A DNA stretch of 64,000 bases from Nakamurella silvestris (GTDB lineage: Bacteria > Actinomycetota > Actinomycetes > Mycobacteriales > Nakamurellaceae): positions 17,662 to 81,661 of the forward strand of contig QXCQ01000200.1 of assembly GCA_003576535.1 (NCBI GenBank), read 5' to 3'. This document shows, piece after piece, positions 54,529 through 63,810 of this stretch. Position 1 is the first letter of the stretch; each line of letters begins with the position of its first letter. The notes under the pieces are model-generated. The model made no database searches. It saw only the letters and a program-made list of their open reading frames with translations, and was not told the DNA's origin. The position numbers were made by a program, and so were the translations under genes.

Positions 54529-55950
54529 TCAGATGTCGTAGTACATCGCGAACTCGTGCGGGTGCGGACGCAGACGGATCGCGTCGATCTCCTCGCGCTT
54601 GATCCGGATCCAGGTCTCGATCAGGTCGGGGGTGAAGACGCCACCCTCGAGCAGGTAGCCGTGATCGGCTTCCAGGTTGTCGATGACCTCACCCAGCGAG
54701 GCGGGAACCTGCGGGATGTTCGCGGCCTCCTCCGGGGGAAGCTCGTACAGGTCCTTGTCGACCGGAGCCGGCGGCTCGATCTTGTTCTTGATGCCGTCCA
54801 GGCCGGCCATCATCATGGCGGCGAAGGCCAGGTACGGGTTGGCCGACGGGTCCGGGCAACGGAACTCCAGGCGCTTGGCCTTGGCGTTGGTCCCGGTCAA
54901 CGGGATACGGATACAGGCGGAACGGTTCCGGGCCGAGTAGACCAGGTTGACCGGGGCCTCGTAGCCCGGCACCAGACGGTGGTAGGAGTTCACCGTCGGG
55001 TTGGTGAACGCCAGCAGGGACGGGGCGTGGTGCAGCAGGCCGCCGATGTAGTAGCGGGCCATGTCCGACAGACCGCCGTAACCGGACTCGTCGTAGAAGA
55101 GCGGCTTGCCGTCCTTCCACAGGGACTGGTGCGCGTGCATCCCGGAGCCGTTGTCGCCGAAGAGCGGCTTGGGCATGAACGTGACCGTCTTGCCCTGCTC
55201 CCAGGCGGTGTTCTTGATGATGTACTTGAACAACATCACGTCGTCGGCCGCGGCCAGCAGGGTGTTGAACTTGTAGTTGATCTCGGCCTGGCCGCCGGTG
55301 CCGACCTCGTGGTGTCCACGCTCGACCTCGAAGCCCATGCTGATCAGGTTGGCCGTCATGTCCTCGCGAAGGTCGGCCTGGTGGTCGTAGGGGGCGACCG
55401 GGAAGTAGCCGCCCTTGAACCGGGTCTTGTAACCCAGGTTCCCGCCGGCCTCCTCGCGGCCGGTGTTCCACCAGCCCTCCTCGGAGTCGACCTTGTAGAA
55501 GCTGCCGTTCGCCGTGGTGTCGAAGCGGACGTCGTCGAAGACGTAGAACTCGGCCTCGGCCCCGAAGAAGCAGGTGTCGGCGAACCCGGTGCTGGCGAGG
55601 AACTCCTCGGCCTTGCGGGCGACGTTGCGGGGATCGCGTGAGTAGGGCTGCAGGGTCAGCGGGTCATGAACGAAGAAGTTCAGCGTCAGCGTGCTGCGCT
55701 TGCGGAACGGGTCCAGGCGCGCCGTCGTGACATCCGGCAGCAGCGTCATGTCCGATTCGTGGATCGACTGGAACCCCTTGATGGAGGATCCGTCGAAGGC
55801 CATGCCGGCCGCAAGGGACTCGACCGTGACGGTCTTCGCGGGGACGGTGAGGTGGTTCATGATGCCGGGCAGGTCGCAGAACCGGATGTCGAGAACTTCG
55901 ACATCGTTTTCCGCGATGTAAGCAACCAGCTCTTCTGAGGTGGAGAACAC
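54529..55950 (-). CDS. glnA: glutamine synthetase, type I (GSI-beta)
   Basis: A 473-residue GlnA1-type enzyme making glutamine from glutamate, ammonia and ATP. Seen: N-terminal [14 protein letters not shown], the [16 protein letters not shown] loop, [52 protein letters not shown] and RIPLT. The adenylylation loop [10 protein letters not shown] with its Tyr is present, so activity should be adjustable by AMP addition. ATG 55950. The promoter region holds a GlnR-type box (56004-56042). This is the main nitrogen-assimilation gene and lies in the same order with RDD, DUF4191, lipA and lipB as in mycobacteria. Confidence 0.97.
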   Translation of the reverse strand: MFSTSEELVAYIAENDVEVLDIRFCDLPGIMNHLTVPAKTVTVESLAAGMAFDGSSIKGFQSIHESDMTLLPDVTTARLDPFRKRSTLTLNFFVHDPLTLQPYSRDPRNVARKAEEFLASTGFADTCFFGAEAEFYVFDDVRFDTTANGSFYKVDSEEGWWNTGREEAGGNLGYKTRFKGGYFPVAPYDHQADLREDMTANLISMGFEVERGHHEVGTGGQAEINYKFNTLLAAADDVMLFKYIIKNTAWEQGKTVTFMPKPLFGDNGSGMHAHQSLWKDGKPLFYDESGYGGLSDMARYYIGGLLHHAPSLLAFTNPTVNSYHRLVPGYEAPVNLVYSARNRSACIRIPLTGTNAKAKRLEFRCPDPSANPYLAFAAMMMAGLDGIKNKIEPPAPVDKDLYELPPEEAANIPQVPASLGEVIDNLEADHGYLLEGGVFTPDLIETWIRIKREEIDAIRLRPHPHEFAMYYDI

Positions 55951-56003
55951 GCACGCGCTCCTTGTCGTCGGTGTATTGACTCGACCGAAATTAAGCGGAA
56001 GGT

Positions 56004-56042
56004 GTTGCTTTCGAGTCTCTGAATTGTTTCAGAACGGTTAAC
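56004..56042 (-). promoter_or_regulatory. GlnR-type box upstream of glnA
   Basis: On the minus strand the words TTAAC, GAAAC, GAGAC and GCAAC follow one another with exactly 6 bases between each, the a-b-a-b half-site layout (GTnAC-n6-GaAAC type) of actinobacterial GlnR. It ends 54 bp before the glnA start, so it fits nitrogen-dependent activation. Confidence 0.7.
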
Positions 56043-56179
56043 GAGTGGGTGGCGGAGGGTGACCTTCACCGCTCTGAGGGTGTGAGCCCCTCACCCGAGC
56101 AGTCCCAGAACTGCGGCCCCGGGAGTCGAACTAGGCTGATGGATGCCCCTATCCGGCCTACGGCGAGAGCGACACCCAC

Positions 56180-56611
56180 GTGACGAGCAGTTCCAGTTCC
56201 GACCCCACATCCCTTCCTGGTGACGAAATGTACCCCGGATCCCGGTTCGGGTTGCCCCGCGACGGTGCCGGGTCGATGGCCAGCCTGGGCCTGCGGGCCG
56301 GTGCCTTCCTGATCGACATCACCGGATCGGCTCTGATCGCCTGGGCCTTCACCGCGCCGTACGCGCCGACCAACTGGAGCCTGCTGGTGTGGGCGATCAT
56401 CACCGTCATCCCGATTGCGGTCTTCGGGCAGACCCCGGGGCAGGTGGTCGTCGGGATCCGGGTGGCTCCGCTGGGCCGCAAGTACGTCGGACTGTGGGCC
56501 GTGCCGCGCACGCTGCTGTGCTCGTTGATCGTTCCGGCCGTCATCACCGACTACGACGGGCGTGGGTTGCACGACCGCTGGTGCCGGACGGTGGTGGTCA
56601 GCACCCGCTGA
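56180..56611 (+). CDS. RDD family membrane protein
   Basis: A 143-residue RDD protein. After a Ser/Asp-rich cytosolic start, the first helix carries the family's Arg-Asp arrangement (GLRAGAFLIDITGSALIAW), the second helix (NWSLLVWAIITVIPIAVFG) leads to GQTPGQVVVGIRV, and the C terminus has DYDGRGLHDRWCRTVV, typical of the family. Its function is unknown; RDD proteins are linked to ion or osmotic handling. GTG at 56180. Divergent from glnA; the equivalent gene lies between glnA1 and the DUF4191 gene in mycobacteria. Confidence 0.87.
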   Translation: MTSSSSSDPTSLPGDEMYPGSRFGLPRDGAGSMASLGLRAGAFLIDITGSALIAWAFTAPYAPTNWSLLVWAIITVIPIAVFGQTPGQVVVGIRVAPLGRKYVGLWAVPRTLLCSLIVPAVITDYDGRGLHDRWCRTVVVSTR

Positions 56612-56612
56612 G

Positions 56613-56654
56613 GCGGGTCGCCCGGCCGCAGACGCGGGTCGCCCGGCCGCAGAC
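56613..56654 (+). repeat. 21-bp tandem repeat, two units
   Basis: GCGGGTCGCCCGGCCGCAGAC occurs at 56613-56633 and again, directly adjacent, at 56634-56654, starting at the end of the RDD gene. Just before a family C palindrome. Confidence 0.85.
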
Positions 56655-56660
56655 GCAGAA

Positions 56661-56722
56661 CCGCGCTCCGCCCCGACTATCGCGCTGGATGCAGCAAGCG
56701 CGGAAGTCGGGAAGGAGCGCGG
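56661..56722. repeat. 62-bp intergenic palindrome, family C copy 2
   Basis: Outer CCGCGCTCC/GGAGCGCGG stem and inner CCCGACT/AGTCGGG stem between convergent RDD and DUF4191 genes. Both ends agree with copies at 40437 and 63645. Confidence 0.82.
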
Positions 56723-56743
56723 TCAGGGGTGGGGTGGGGTGCT

Positions 56744-57505
56744 CTATCGGCGACGGGCGCTGCGCTGCGGGGAGCGCATCTTCGCACCCTGCGGCATCGG
56801 GCCCTTGGGCAGACCGGCCTGGGGAGCGCGGCCGGCCAGCGCGGTCAGCTTGTTGTCCAGGGTGGTGACCTCGGCGGCCGAGATGTTGCGCGGCAGCTTG
56901 ATCAGTTGACGGTTCAGCTTGGCCAGCGGGGTCTGGCCCTCTTCCTTGCCGATGATGATGTCGTAGATCGGCACCGATTCACCGACGATGCGGGAGGTCC
57001 GCTTCTTCTCCTGGGCCAGCAGCGGCTTGACCCGGTGCGGGGCGCCCTCGGCGACGAGGATGACGCCGGGGCGGCCGACCACGCGGTGAACGGCGTCCAG
57101 CTGGGTGGTCGCGGCCACGGCCGGGGTGATCCGCCACTTGCCACGCAGGTTGTTCTGCAGCGACCAGGCACCGGCACCCGGGGTGTCCTCGGCCTTCTTG
57201 TAGACGCTCGCCTGCACCCGCCGGGAGAACAGGATCATCGCGACCAGGGCGCCCAGAAGCACACCCATCGGGATGGAGAAGTAGATCGCGACGTCGAGCA
57301 GCAGGCTGAGCAGGACCCAGATCACCGCGGTGGTGACCAGGATCGCCAGGATCATGTAGGGGACAAGCTTCTTGTCCTCCTTGCGCTGCATCTGGAAGGC
57401 CTGCCAGATCTGGCCCCGCCGTTCCTTGCCCGCAGCTTTTTTGGCGACCTTGATCGCCTTTTTCTCCTCTTTGGTCGGTTTCCCGCTCTCAGGTGCCTTG
57501 GCCAT
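56744..57505 (-). CDS. DUF4191 family membrane protein
   Basis: A 253-residue actinobacterial protein of unknown function. A Lys-rich cytosolic N-terminus (KEEKKAIKVAKKAAGKERR) precedes two helices (about residues 48-72 and 74-94), followed by a soluble domain with RPGVILVAEGAPHRVKPLLAQ (about 145-165) and a basic C-terminal tail (SPQRSARRR). Its position next to lipA is conserved across actinomycetes, but no direct link with lipoate is shown. ATG at 57505; separated from lipA by a strong hairpin. Confidence 0.88.
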   Translation of the reverse strand: MAKAPESGKPTKEEKKAIKVAKKAAGKERRGQIWQAFQMQRKEDKKLVPYMILAILVTTAVIWVLLSLLLDVAIYFSIPMGVLLGALVAMILFSRRVQASVYKKAEDTPGAGAWSLQNNLRGKWRITPAVAATTQLDAVHRVVGRPGVILVAEGAPHRVKPLLAQEKKRTSRIVGESVPIYDIIIGKEEGQTPLAKLNRQLIKLPRNISAAEVTTLDNKLTALAGRAPQAGLPKGPMPQGAKMRSPQRSARRR

Positions 57506-57514
57506 ACCAAAAGA

Positions 57515-57558
57515 ATACGGCCCCGCGAGGTCCCTGAAGGACCGTCGCGGGGCCGTAT
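57515..57558 (-). terminator. terminator after lipA
   Basis: 14-bp stem ATACGGCCCCGCGA and complement around GGTCCCTGAAGGACCG, which itself pairs, 70 bp after the lipA stop and 10 bp before the DUF4191 start on the same strand, so the latter has its own start site or depends on readthrough. Confidence 0.8.
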
Positions 57559-57628
57559 CTCACATTCATGGCACAGGATCGACCCGGTATCACCGCCGGA
57601 TCAGCGGTAACAGGCCGGGCGGGCCTGT

Positions 57629-58624
57629 CTAGACGGCGGTTTCCACCAGCTCGGAGGCCGGTGCCTGGCCGCGAGCCCGGCGGGCCTGCTGGCCCTGCCG
57701 GTACAGGGTGCCCGCCTTGTAGGAGGACCGGACCAACGGACCGGACATCACACCGGCGAAGCCCATCTCCTCGGCCTCCTGACGGAGCTCGATGAACTCC
57801 TGCGGCTTGACCCACCGATCGATCGGGTGGTGCCGCGGGGAGGGCCGCAGATACTGGGTGATCGTGATCAGGTCGCAACCGGCGTCGACGAGATCCTGCA
57901 GGGCCTCGACGACCTCTTCCCGCGTCTCGCCCATGCCCAGGATCAGGTTGGACTTGGTGATCATCCCGGCCTTGCGGGCCTGGGTGATCACGTCGAGGGA
58001 TCGGTCGTACCGGAAGGCCGGTCGGATGCGCTTGAAGATCCGCGGCACGGTCTCCAGGTTGTGCGCGAAGACCTCGGGGGCCGAGTCGAACACCTCCTGC
58101 AGCAGGTCGGGGTCGGCGTTGAAGTCGGGGGTGAGGATCTCCAGCCCGGTCTTCGGCGCGTACTCGTGCACCTTGCGAACGGTCTCGGCCCACAACCACA
58201 CACCCTGGTCGGGCAGGTCGTCGCGGGTGACGCCGGTGATCGTGGCGTAGTTCAGATCCATGGTGCGGATCGACTCCGCGACCCGGCGCGGTTCGTCCCG
58301 GTCGAGGGCACCGGGCTTGCCGGTGTCGATGAGGCAGAAGTCGCAACGTCGGGTGCACTGGTCACCGCCGATGAGGAAGGTGGCCTCGCGGTCCTCCCAG
58401 CATTCGAAGATGTTGGGACAGCCCGCCTCCTGGCAGACCGTGTGCAGCCCCTCCCGTTTCACCAGTTGCTGCATGTTGGTGTACTCAGGGCCCGTTCGCA
58501 TCCGGGTCTTGATCCACTCCGGCTTCTTCTCGATCGGGGTCTCGGCGTTCCGGACCTCGAGCCGCAGGAGTTTGCGTCCGTCAGGAGCCAGGCTTTTCGC
58601 CGGCCCCGTTGCACAACCTGTCAC
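57629..58624 (-). CDS. lipA: lipoyl synthase
   Basis: A 331-residue radical SAM enzyme that inserts two sulfurs into octanoyl-protein. The auxiliary cluster Cys lie in [12 protein letters not shown] (about residues 64-75), the SAM cluster in CTRRCDFC (about 90-97), and the C-terminal Ser ligand in the RSSY segment (about 303). Other family marks: [13 protein letters not shown] and [10 protein letters not shown]. Product goes to E2 lipoyl domains and glycine cleavage H protein. ATG 58624 overlaps the stop of the upstream LEA-like gene by 4 bp, an unusual coupling. Confidence 0.96.
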   Translation of the reverse strand: MTGCATGPAKSLAPDGRKLLRLEVRNAETPIEKKPEWIKTRMRTGPEYTNMQQLVKREGLHTVCQEAGCPNIFECWEDREATFLIGGDQCTRRCDFCLIDTGKPGALDRDEPRRVAESIRTMDLNYATITGVTRDDLPDQGVWLWAETVRKVHEYAPKTGLEILTPDFNADPDLLQEVFDSAPEVFAHNLETVPRIFKRIRPAFRYDRSLDVITQARKAGMITKSNLILGMGETREEVVEALQDLVDAGCDLITITQYLRPSPRHHPIDRWVKPQEFIELRQEAEEMGFAGVMSGPLVRSSYKAGTLYRQGQQARRARGQAPASELVETAV

Positions 58625-59712
58625 TTCGCCTCATTCGCCTTCCCGGCAGCATCGCCGGCCTTCTCCGATACCGCTTCCGCGGCCTTGTTCGCGGCGTTGC
58701 CGCCGCGGGTCACCGTGCGGCGGGTCGCCCCGGCCGCCTTGTCAGCGGCCTCCTTGGCCTTGTCGTCCGCCGCGTCCTTGATCTCTGCTGCCTTGTCGGC
58801 GGCGGTGTCCTTGGCCTCGGCAGCGGCGTCCTTGACGTCCTTGGCCTTGTCGGCCGCGGTGTCCTTGGCCTCTGCAGCCTTGTCGGCGACGGCGTCCTTG
58901 ACGTCGGCAGCCTTGTCGGCAACGGCGTCCTTGACCTCCGCAGCCTTGTCGGCCACCTTGTCGGCGACGGCGGAGGCCTTGGTCGACACGGACTCGGCTG
59001 CCTTGGCAGCCCCGTCCTTGAGGTCACCCACGGCCGCGGTCACCTTGTTCTCGGCGGGGGACTTCGCGGCGGTGGGCTTCTCGGCTGCCCCACCGGCCGG
59101 CCGGTTGCTCGGGGCCGGGACGCTTTCCAGGGCGGGCAACGGCTCCCCGCGCACGGCCTTGACCGCAGCGGCGACGGCCGCGCTGAAGATCGCCAGCAGA
59201 AGGATGTTGCGCACCTTGTGCGACTTCTTCGCCGGTTTCTTGCCCGAGGCGACGGCGGCAGCGGCCACCAGGTTCGCCTTCATGGCCTTGATCTGCTTCT
59301 TCGAATCCGCGACGGCGGCCTTGCGCTGTTTCCGGGACTTGGCGACCAACGCCTTGCCCTTCTTCTGCGACCGATGGGTCAGCTCGATGGCCTTGGCCTC
59401 CGCCTGCTTGGCGATCTCGACCGTCTTGTTCTCGGCCTGCTTCGCCAGTCCCACCGACTTCTTGGCCGCGCGCTTGCGGCTCTTCTCCGCCCGGCGGCCC
59501 AGTTTCTCGGCCTGATCGGTCACCGCGTCGGAGAACTTCTCCACCAACGGCGCGACCGAGTGGCCGGCGGTGGCGACGGCGTGGCCTGCGGTGGAGGCGA
59601 GAGCGGCAACACCGTCCGCGGCCTTGGTGGCGGCGTGGCTCGTGGCATCCGCGACCTTCTCGGCGACGTCGGAGGCCTTGGTGGCGATGTCGTTGCTCAG
59701 TGAGGTGCTCAT
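58621..59712 (-). CDS. LEA-like repetitive membrane-associated protein
   Basis: A 363-residue Ala/Lys/Asp-rich protein. The N-terminal half (about 1-160) is amphipathic and basic; a short hydrophobic helix lies about 170-188 ([18 protein letters not shown]); the C-terminal half (about 230-340) consists of 11-residue-type repeats around [11 protein letters not shown] and KAKDVKDAA, the pattern of group 3 LEA and apolipoprotein-like proteins. It may protect membranes or proteins under drying, or tether something to the membrane; no enzyme motif is seen. It sits between lipB and lipA and overlaps lipA by 4 bp. The 183-bp gap to lipB, 59713-59895, shows no other gene. Confidence 0.7.
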   Translation of the reverse strand: MSTSLSNDIATKASDVAEKVADATSHAATKAADGVAALASTAGHAVATAGHSVAPLVEKFSDAVTDQAEKLGRRAEKSRKRAAKKSVGLAKQAENKTVEIAKQAEAKAIELTHRSQKKGKALVAKSRKQRKAAVADSKKQIKAMKANLVAAAAVASGKKPAKKSHKVRNILLLAIFSAAVAAAVKAVRGEPLPALESVPAPSNRPAGGAAEKPTAAKSPAENKVTAAVGDLKDGAAKAAESVSTKASAVADKVADKAAEVKDAVADKAADVKDAVADKAAEAKDTAADKAKDVKDAAAEAKDTAADKAAEIKDAADDKAKEAADKAAGATRRTVTRGGNAANKAAEAVSEKAGDAAGKANEAK

Positions 59713-59895
59713 CGAATGCTCCTTCGTTCGTGGTTCATAGCCATGCTGCTCGGCGTCTTCCGGTCCTCGGTGACCGCAGAGGGAAAGGGTCGGCCGTTCG
59801 GTCGTTGTTGGTCTTCCGTTACCCAGGATTGTCCTTCGCAGTGCTCCGCCGTCACAGCGGGGGTCGGGGCAACGGCTGACATGTCCGGGGTGGGC

Positions 59896-60660
59896 TCAAC
59901 TTCCCTGCAGGACCGGGTCGAGTTCCAGTCGAAGCCCCGACGCGGACACGGGCGACGCCGACGGGATCGACGTGGGGGTCGGGTCTGCCGGATACAAAGT
60001 GTCCTGGAGGACCTGGATCCGGCCGTCGAAGGCCTCGGTGAGCCGGGCCGCCATGAGCGGGAGGACCTCCTCGACGGTGACCTCGCGGCCCAGCTCCAGA
60101 CTCAGCGAGCTGACACCGGCATCCGAGATCCCGCAGGGCACGATCCGGTCGAAGGCCGACATGTCCGGGTTGCAGTTCAGGCCGATCCCGTGGCTGGTGA
60201 CCCCCTTGGCCACGCGGACGCCGATGGCACCGAGTTTGCGGTCAGGTCGCTTCTCGTCCGCCGGTACCCAGACCCCGCTGCGACCGGCGATCCGTCCGGC
60301 CCGCAGTCCGAGGTCATCGCAGAGAAGGATCAGGGCCTGCTCGAGCAGCCGGACGTACCCGACGACGTCGAAGGCCTCGGCCAGTTTGATGATGGGGTAG
60401 ACCACCAGCTGGCCAGGTCCGTGCCAGGTGATCCGGCCACCGCGGTCGGCCTCGATGACGGGGGAGCCGTCATTGGGCAGGTCCTCGGGTTGGGTTCGTT
60501 TGCCGGCCGTGTACACGGAGGGGTGTTGCAGCAGGTAGACGGTGTCGGGTCCGGTGTCCGCGATGCGCGCGGTGGCTGCGTCGAGCTGCCACTGGCGGGC
60601 GGTCACGTAGTCGACCACACCTGCGTCGACAATCCGCAAGGGTTGGTTGCTCACACGCAT
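59896..60660 (-). CDS. lipB: lipoyl(octanoyl) transferase
   Basis: A 254-residue enzyme moving octanoate from ACP to lipoyl domains, the step before lipA. Seen: RGGRITWHGPGQLVVYP (about residues 75-91), RKLGAIGVRVAKGVTSHG with the catalytic Lys (about 143-160), and NPDMSAFDRIVPCGI with the catalytic Cys (about 168-182). A 20-25-residue Ser/Pro tail follows the domain. ATG at 60660; divergent from the kinase gene. Confidence 0.95.
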   Translation of the reverse strand: MRVSNQPLRIVDAGVVDYVTARQWQLDAATARIADTGPDTVYLLQHPSVYTAGKRTQPEDLPNDGSPVIEADRGGRITWHGPGQLVVYPIIKLAEAFDVVGYVRLLEQALILLCDDLGLRAGRIAGRSGVWVPADEKRPDRKLGAIGVRVAKGVTSHGIGLNCNPDMSAFDRIVPCGISDAGVSSLSLELGREVTVEEVLPLMAARLTEAFDGRIQVLQDTLYPADPTPTSIPSASPVSASGLRLELDPVLQGS

Positions 60661-60858
60661 AGGAACACGGTACGCCGCGGATGACCATGGTTGGGCGACG
60701 GCCGTACCTTCGCCCCGGACACCGGGGGCCCGGACCGCGGAAGGGGTGCGCCCGGGGGGAGGTCCGACCCGGGTCGGGGGCGGTGGTGGCAGCCGCCGCT
60801 CCCGCGCTGTGTGGACAACCCCGACCCGGCCAGGCCCGATCGTCCTACGATCCGGCCC

Positions 60859-63105
60859 ATGACGATCCGGATAGGTGACTACCTCGCTGAACAGCCGTTG
60901 GCCCGTGGTTCCTCGGCGACGGTCTGGTCCGGCCGACACGTCCGCACCGGGCAGCCGGTCGCCCTGAAACTGTTCGATGTCGACGGTCGTGCGCAAGCGG
61001 ACAGGGAGGCGGCGCTCGCGGCCGTGGTCGACCACCCGCACCTGGTGCCGTTGATCGGAGTCGTGGCGGACGGGAAAAATGTCGCCCTGGTCACAGGGCT
61101 GGCCGAGGGTGGGTGCCTGGCCGACGTGCTGGCGCAGCGCACCCTGCGCCCCGGTGAGGTGGTGACGATCCTGATCCCGCTCGCCGGAGTCCTGGCCCGC
61201 GCCCATGAACTCGAGGTCGTACACGGGGATGTGTCCGCGGGGAACGTCGTGTTCGAGCGGGACGGGCGACCGTTGCTCGCCGATCTCGGGGCGGCGCGGG
61301 CCGCCGCGGAGGTCTGTCGACCGGTGCACGCCACTCCCGGCTACGTCGCACCCGAGGTCGCCCGCGGACAGGTGCCGACCGCGGCCTCGGACGTCTTCTC
61401 GCTCGGCGCGGTGGCATTGCACTGCTTGACCGGCCGCCCGGCCTGGCCCGCGGAGGAGATCGAGGACGTGGTGGCCCAGTCCTTGGGTGGGCAGCTGCCC
61501 GACCCCGGCGAGGTGCCCGGGGCCTCTGCCGAGCTTCTCGCGGTGGTCCGCCGGATGCTGAGTCCGGAGGAGTCCGAGCGGCCGAGCGCCGTCTCGGTGG
61601 TGATGGACCTCCGGTTGGCCGATCGGCCGCTTCCGGTGGATCTGGGTGCCGGCGGTGATTCGGGTGCCGGTGATTCGGGTGCCGGTGGCTCGGGTGCCGG
61701 CGGTGATGGGGCCAAGGACCGGGCCGTCGGCACCAAAGCTGACCCGGCCGGCGACGGGCCGCTGCGGGCGGAGCCGGTTGCCGGTGTCGGTTCGCCGGGC
61801 GGGGGCAGCCGGATTGCGCAACCCGGCAGGCATTCCGGGCGGGTGCTCCCGCCGGTGGGCGTCTCGACGACGGGATCCGATGCGGACCCGGGCGGGCGGA
61901 GGGCGAGGGGAGGTCAGGTTGGCGCCGGGGATTCGGCCCGTTCGCTGGGTGCGGCCGGTGCTGTGGGTGCGGCCCGTTCGGTGGGTGCGGCCCAGCGGCG
62001 GATGGGTTCGGTCGCCGGTGCCGGTGACTCGGCAGAGGAGGGGGTCGGCCAGGGGCGAACGGTCGCCGTCGGTCACCCGGACCTGCGGGACCGGGTCCTG
62101 ACCCGGCTGCGCCCGACCGGTGGATCCGACGGGGCGGCCGAGAGCTGGGATGGGCCGGGAGATGGGCAGACGGTGGGGGTGGGTGGCCGGCGGCGTCTAC
62201 TGCGAATCGTCGGGACGAGTGCGGTCGCCGTGGCCCTGGCGGCCGGGGCGATCCTGGCAGGTTTGCGCTGGGCGGACAACGAGCAGGCTGCGCCGTCCTC
62301 GGTGGGGTCGGGTGGGCCCGAAAGCAGTTCCGGCACCGGGTCCGTGGCGTCCGGCGGATCCGCCCAGCCATCCGTGGTGACTACCCCGCAAGCTGTGACT
62401 ACCCCGCAGGCTGTGACGAACCCGGCGGCCGTGAGCACCCCGGCGGCTGGGACGAGACTGCCGACTGTGACGAACCCGGCGGCTGGGACTACCCCGGCGG
62501 CTGGGACTACCCGGCCGACTGTGACGAGCCCGCTGACCGTGACTGCACCGTCGTCGACCACACCGTCGCCGGAGACGAGCGGGGGATCCGTCGGGAATCG
62601 GCCGTCGGGCGGGACAGGGGGAGCGGGCACCGGTGATGGGTCGACGAGTGGTGCAGCAGCAGGCGGCGAGGTGAACTGGACCCTGGTGCTCGCCGATCTT
62701 GACGCCCGGCGATCTGCGGCGCTGGCTGCGGCCGACGTCGATGGTCTTGAGGCGATCTATACCGCCAGGTCACCGTTGTTGGCAAAGGATCTGGCCGTCC
62801 TGGCTGCCTTGGGTAGAGAGGGAGCCGGCGTGGCGGGCAGCCGTCATGTCATCACCGCCGTGTCAGTCGTGCGGACGAAAGTACATCGAGCGGACCGGGT
62901 CGGGATCACCGACACGGGGTCGACCGGCGAACCCGCTGACGAGGTCACGTTGCGGGTGGTCGAGAGCCTGCCGTCGGTGGATGTGTACGGCCCGGGTGGG
63001 AAGGTGATCGGTCATACCCGGGCCAGCCGCAGCAGCACCCGCCTGATCCGGCTCGCTGCTGCGGCCGACGGGTACCGCATTGCGGAGGTGACGGTCGTCG
63101 GCTGA
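60859..63105 (+). CDS. membrane Ser/Thr protein kinase
   Basis: A 748-residue receptor-type kinase. Kinase domain (about residues 5-255): a Gly-poor P-loop LARGSSATVWSG, VALKLFD (ATP-site Lys), the catalytic loop HGDVSAGNVVF in which HRD is HGD, ADLGAA in place of DFG, and APEVARG. A Gly/Ser/Arg-rich juxtamembrane region (about 260-430) follows. The helix about 455-475 (IVGTSAVAVALAAGAILAG) leads to a Thr/Pro/Ala-rich stalk with TTPQAV and TNPAAG repeats and a C-terminal outside domain (about 600-748) with a conserved-looking Trp-Leu start. No PASTA domains. Catalytic Asp is kept, so it may be active. ATG 60859. Confidence 0.85.
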   Translation: MTIRIGDYLAEQPLARGSSATVWSGRHVRTGQPVALKLFDVDGRAQADREAALAAVVDHPHLVPLIGVVADGKNVALVTGLAEGGCLADVLAQRTLRPGEVVTILIPLAGVLARAHELEVVHGDVSAGNVVFERDGRPLLADLGAARAAAEVCRPVHATPGYVAPEVARGQVPTAASDVFSLGAVALHCLTGRPAWPAEEIEDVVAQSLGGQLPDPGEVPGASAELLAVVRRMLSPEESERPSAVSVVMDLRLADRPLPVDLGAGGDSGAGDSGAGGSGAGGDGAKDRAVGTKADPAGDGPLRAEPVAGVGSPGGGSRIAQPGRHSGRVLPPVGVSTTGSDADPGGRRARGGQVGAGDSARSLGAAGAVGAARSVGAAQRRMGSVAGAGDSAEEGVGQGRTVAVGHPDLRDRVLTRLRPTGGSDGAAESWDGPGDGQTVGVGGRRRLLRIVGTSAVAVALAAGAILAGLRWADNEQAAPSSVGSGGPESSSGTGSVASGGSAQPSVVTTPQAVTTPQAVTNPAAVSTPAAGTRLPTVTNPAAGTTPAAGTTRPTVTSPLTVTAPSSTTPSPETSGGSVGNRPSGGTGGAGTGDGSTSGAAAGGEVNWTLVLADLDARRSAALAAADVDGLEAIYTARSPLLAKDLAVLAALGREGAGVAGSRHVITAVSVVRTKVHRADRVGITDTGSTGEPADEVTLRVVESLPSVDVYGPGGKVIGHTRASRSSTRLIRLAAAADGYRIAEVTVVG

Positions 63106-63150
63106 CCCGGCTCCGGTTCGGTGCCGGTTTCGGCCCGGTGGGTGGGCCGC

Positions 63151-63558
63151 TCAGCCGGTCCGGTGCAGGGCAGTACAGTCGGCGCAGCGACCGAGAATTT
63201 CGATGGTGTGGCTGATCTCGGTGAAACCGTTCTCGGTGGCCATCGCGTTGGTCCAGGCCTCGACCGCCGAGCCGGAGATCTCGACCGTGCGCCCGCAGTC
63301 CGCGCACACCAGGTGATGGTGATGGGCGGTCGAGCACCGGCGGTAGAGGGATTCACCGCCGTCGTTGCGGAGGACGTCCACCTCACCGGCCTCGGCGGAG
63401 TCGGCAAGAATCCGGTAGACCGTCGTCAGGCTGACCTCGTCGCCACGATCGCGCAGGAGCGAGTGGATGTCCTGGGCGGAGCGGAACTCGTCGACGCTGG
63501 ACAGCACGGAGGATACGGCGGTGCGCTGTCTGGTGGTTCGCGGCCGCGGCGTCGTCAT
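63151..63558 (-). CDS. Fur family transcriptional regulator (Zur-like)
   Basis: A 135-residue metal-dependent repressor. The winged-helix N-terminal domain (about 5-80) has TRQRTAVSSVLSSV and LTTVYRIL; the metal-site region is YRRCSTAHHHHLVCADCGRTVE (in part HHHHLVCADCG), with four His and CADC; the C-terminal CADC completes the structural zinc site. Among Fur proteins this arrangement is closest to Zur, but Fur is not excluded. ATG 63558 is taken; another in-frame ATG lies 9 bases upstream. Targets are not evident in the window. Confidence 0.88.
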   Translation of the reverse strand: MTTPRPRTTRQRTAVSSVLSSVDEFRSAQDIHSLLRDRGDEVSLTTVYRILADSAEAGEVDVLRNDGGESLYRRCSTAHHHHLVCADCGRTVEISGSAVEAWTNAMATENGFTEISHTIEILGRCADCTALHRTG

Positions 63559-63644
63559 GGGTGCCATCGTAGTGGCGGTGCGGCGGCACCCACCGCCGGA
63601 CGGGAGGCACCCGGTCGGCGAACCGGGCTGTCCCACCCTCCTGA

Positions 63645-63706
63645 CCGCGCTCCGTCCCGACAATCGCGCTGGCTGCAACGCGCGCGGATGTTGGCAAGGA
63701 GCGCGG
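63645..63706. repeat. 62-bp intergenic palindrome, family C copy 3
   Basis: Outer CCGCGCTCC/GGAGCGCGG stem and inner CCGACAATCGCGC with GCGCGGATGTTGG partly paired. It lies in the 252-bp gap between the Fur gene and the DUF222 gene. Confidence 0.82.
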
Positions 63707-63728
63707 TTGAATTGTCTTGGTAAAGGTC

Positions 63729-63758
63729 TGGACACATGTTCGAGTCTGGTTGTATGAT
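63729..63758 (+). promoter_or_regulatory. possible promoter of the DUF222 gene
   Basis: TGGACA (63729-63734), an 18-base spacer and TATGAT (63753-63758), about 53 bp before the ATG. AT-richer than the surroundings. Confidence 0.45.
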
Positions 63759-63810
63759 GTCGTGATACCGCAAGGGGTGCGGTACTTCTCACGGGAGGGG
63801 ATCTTCGATC

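Noticed and set aside
60661..62076. Upstream extension of the lipB frame across the kinase gene
   Set aside because: No similarity before MRVSNQPLR; Arg/His/Pro-rich antisense sequence. lipB begins at 60660.
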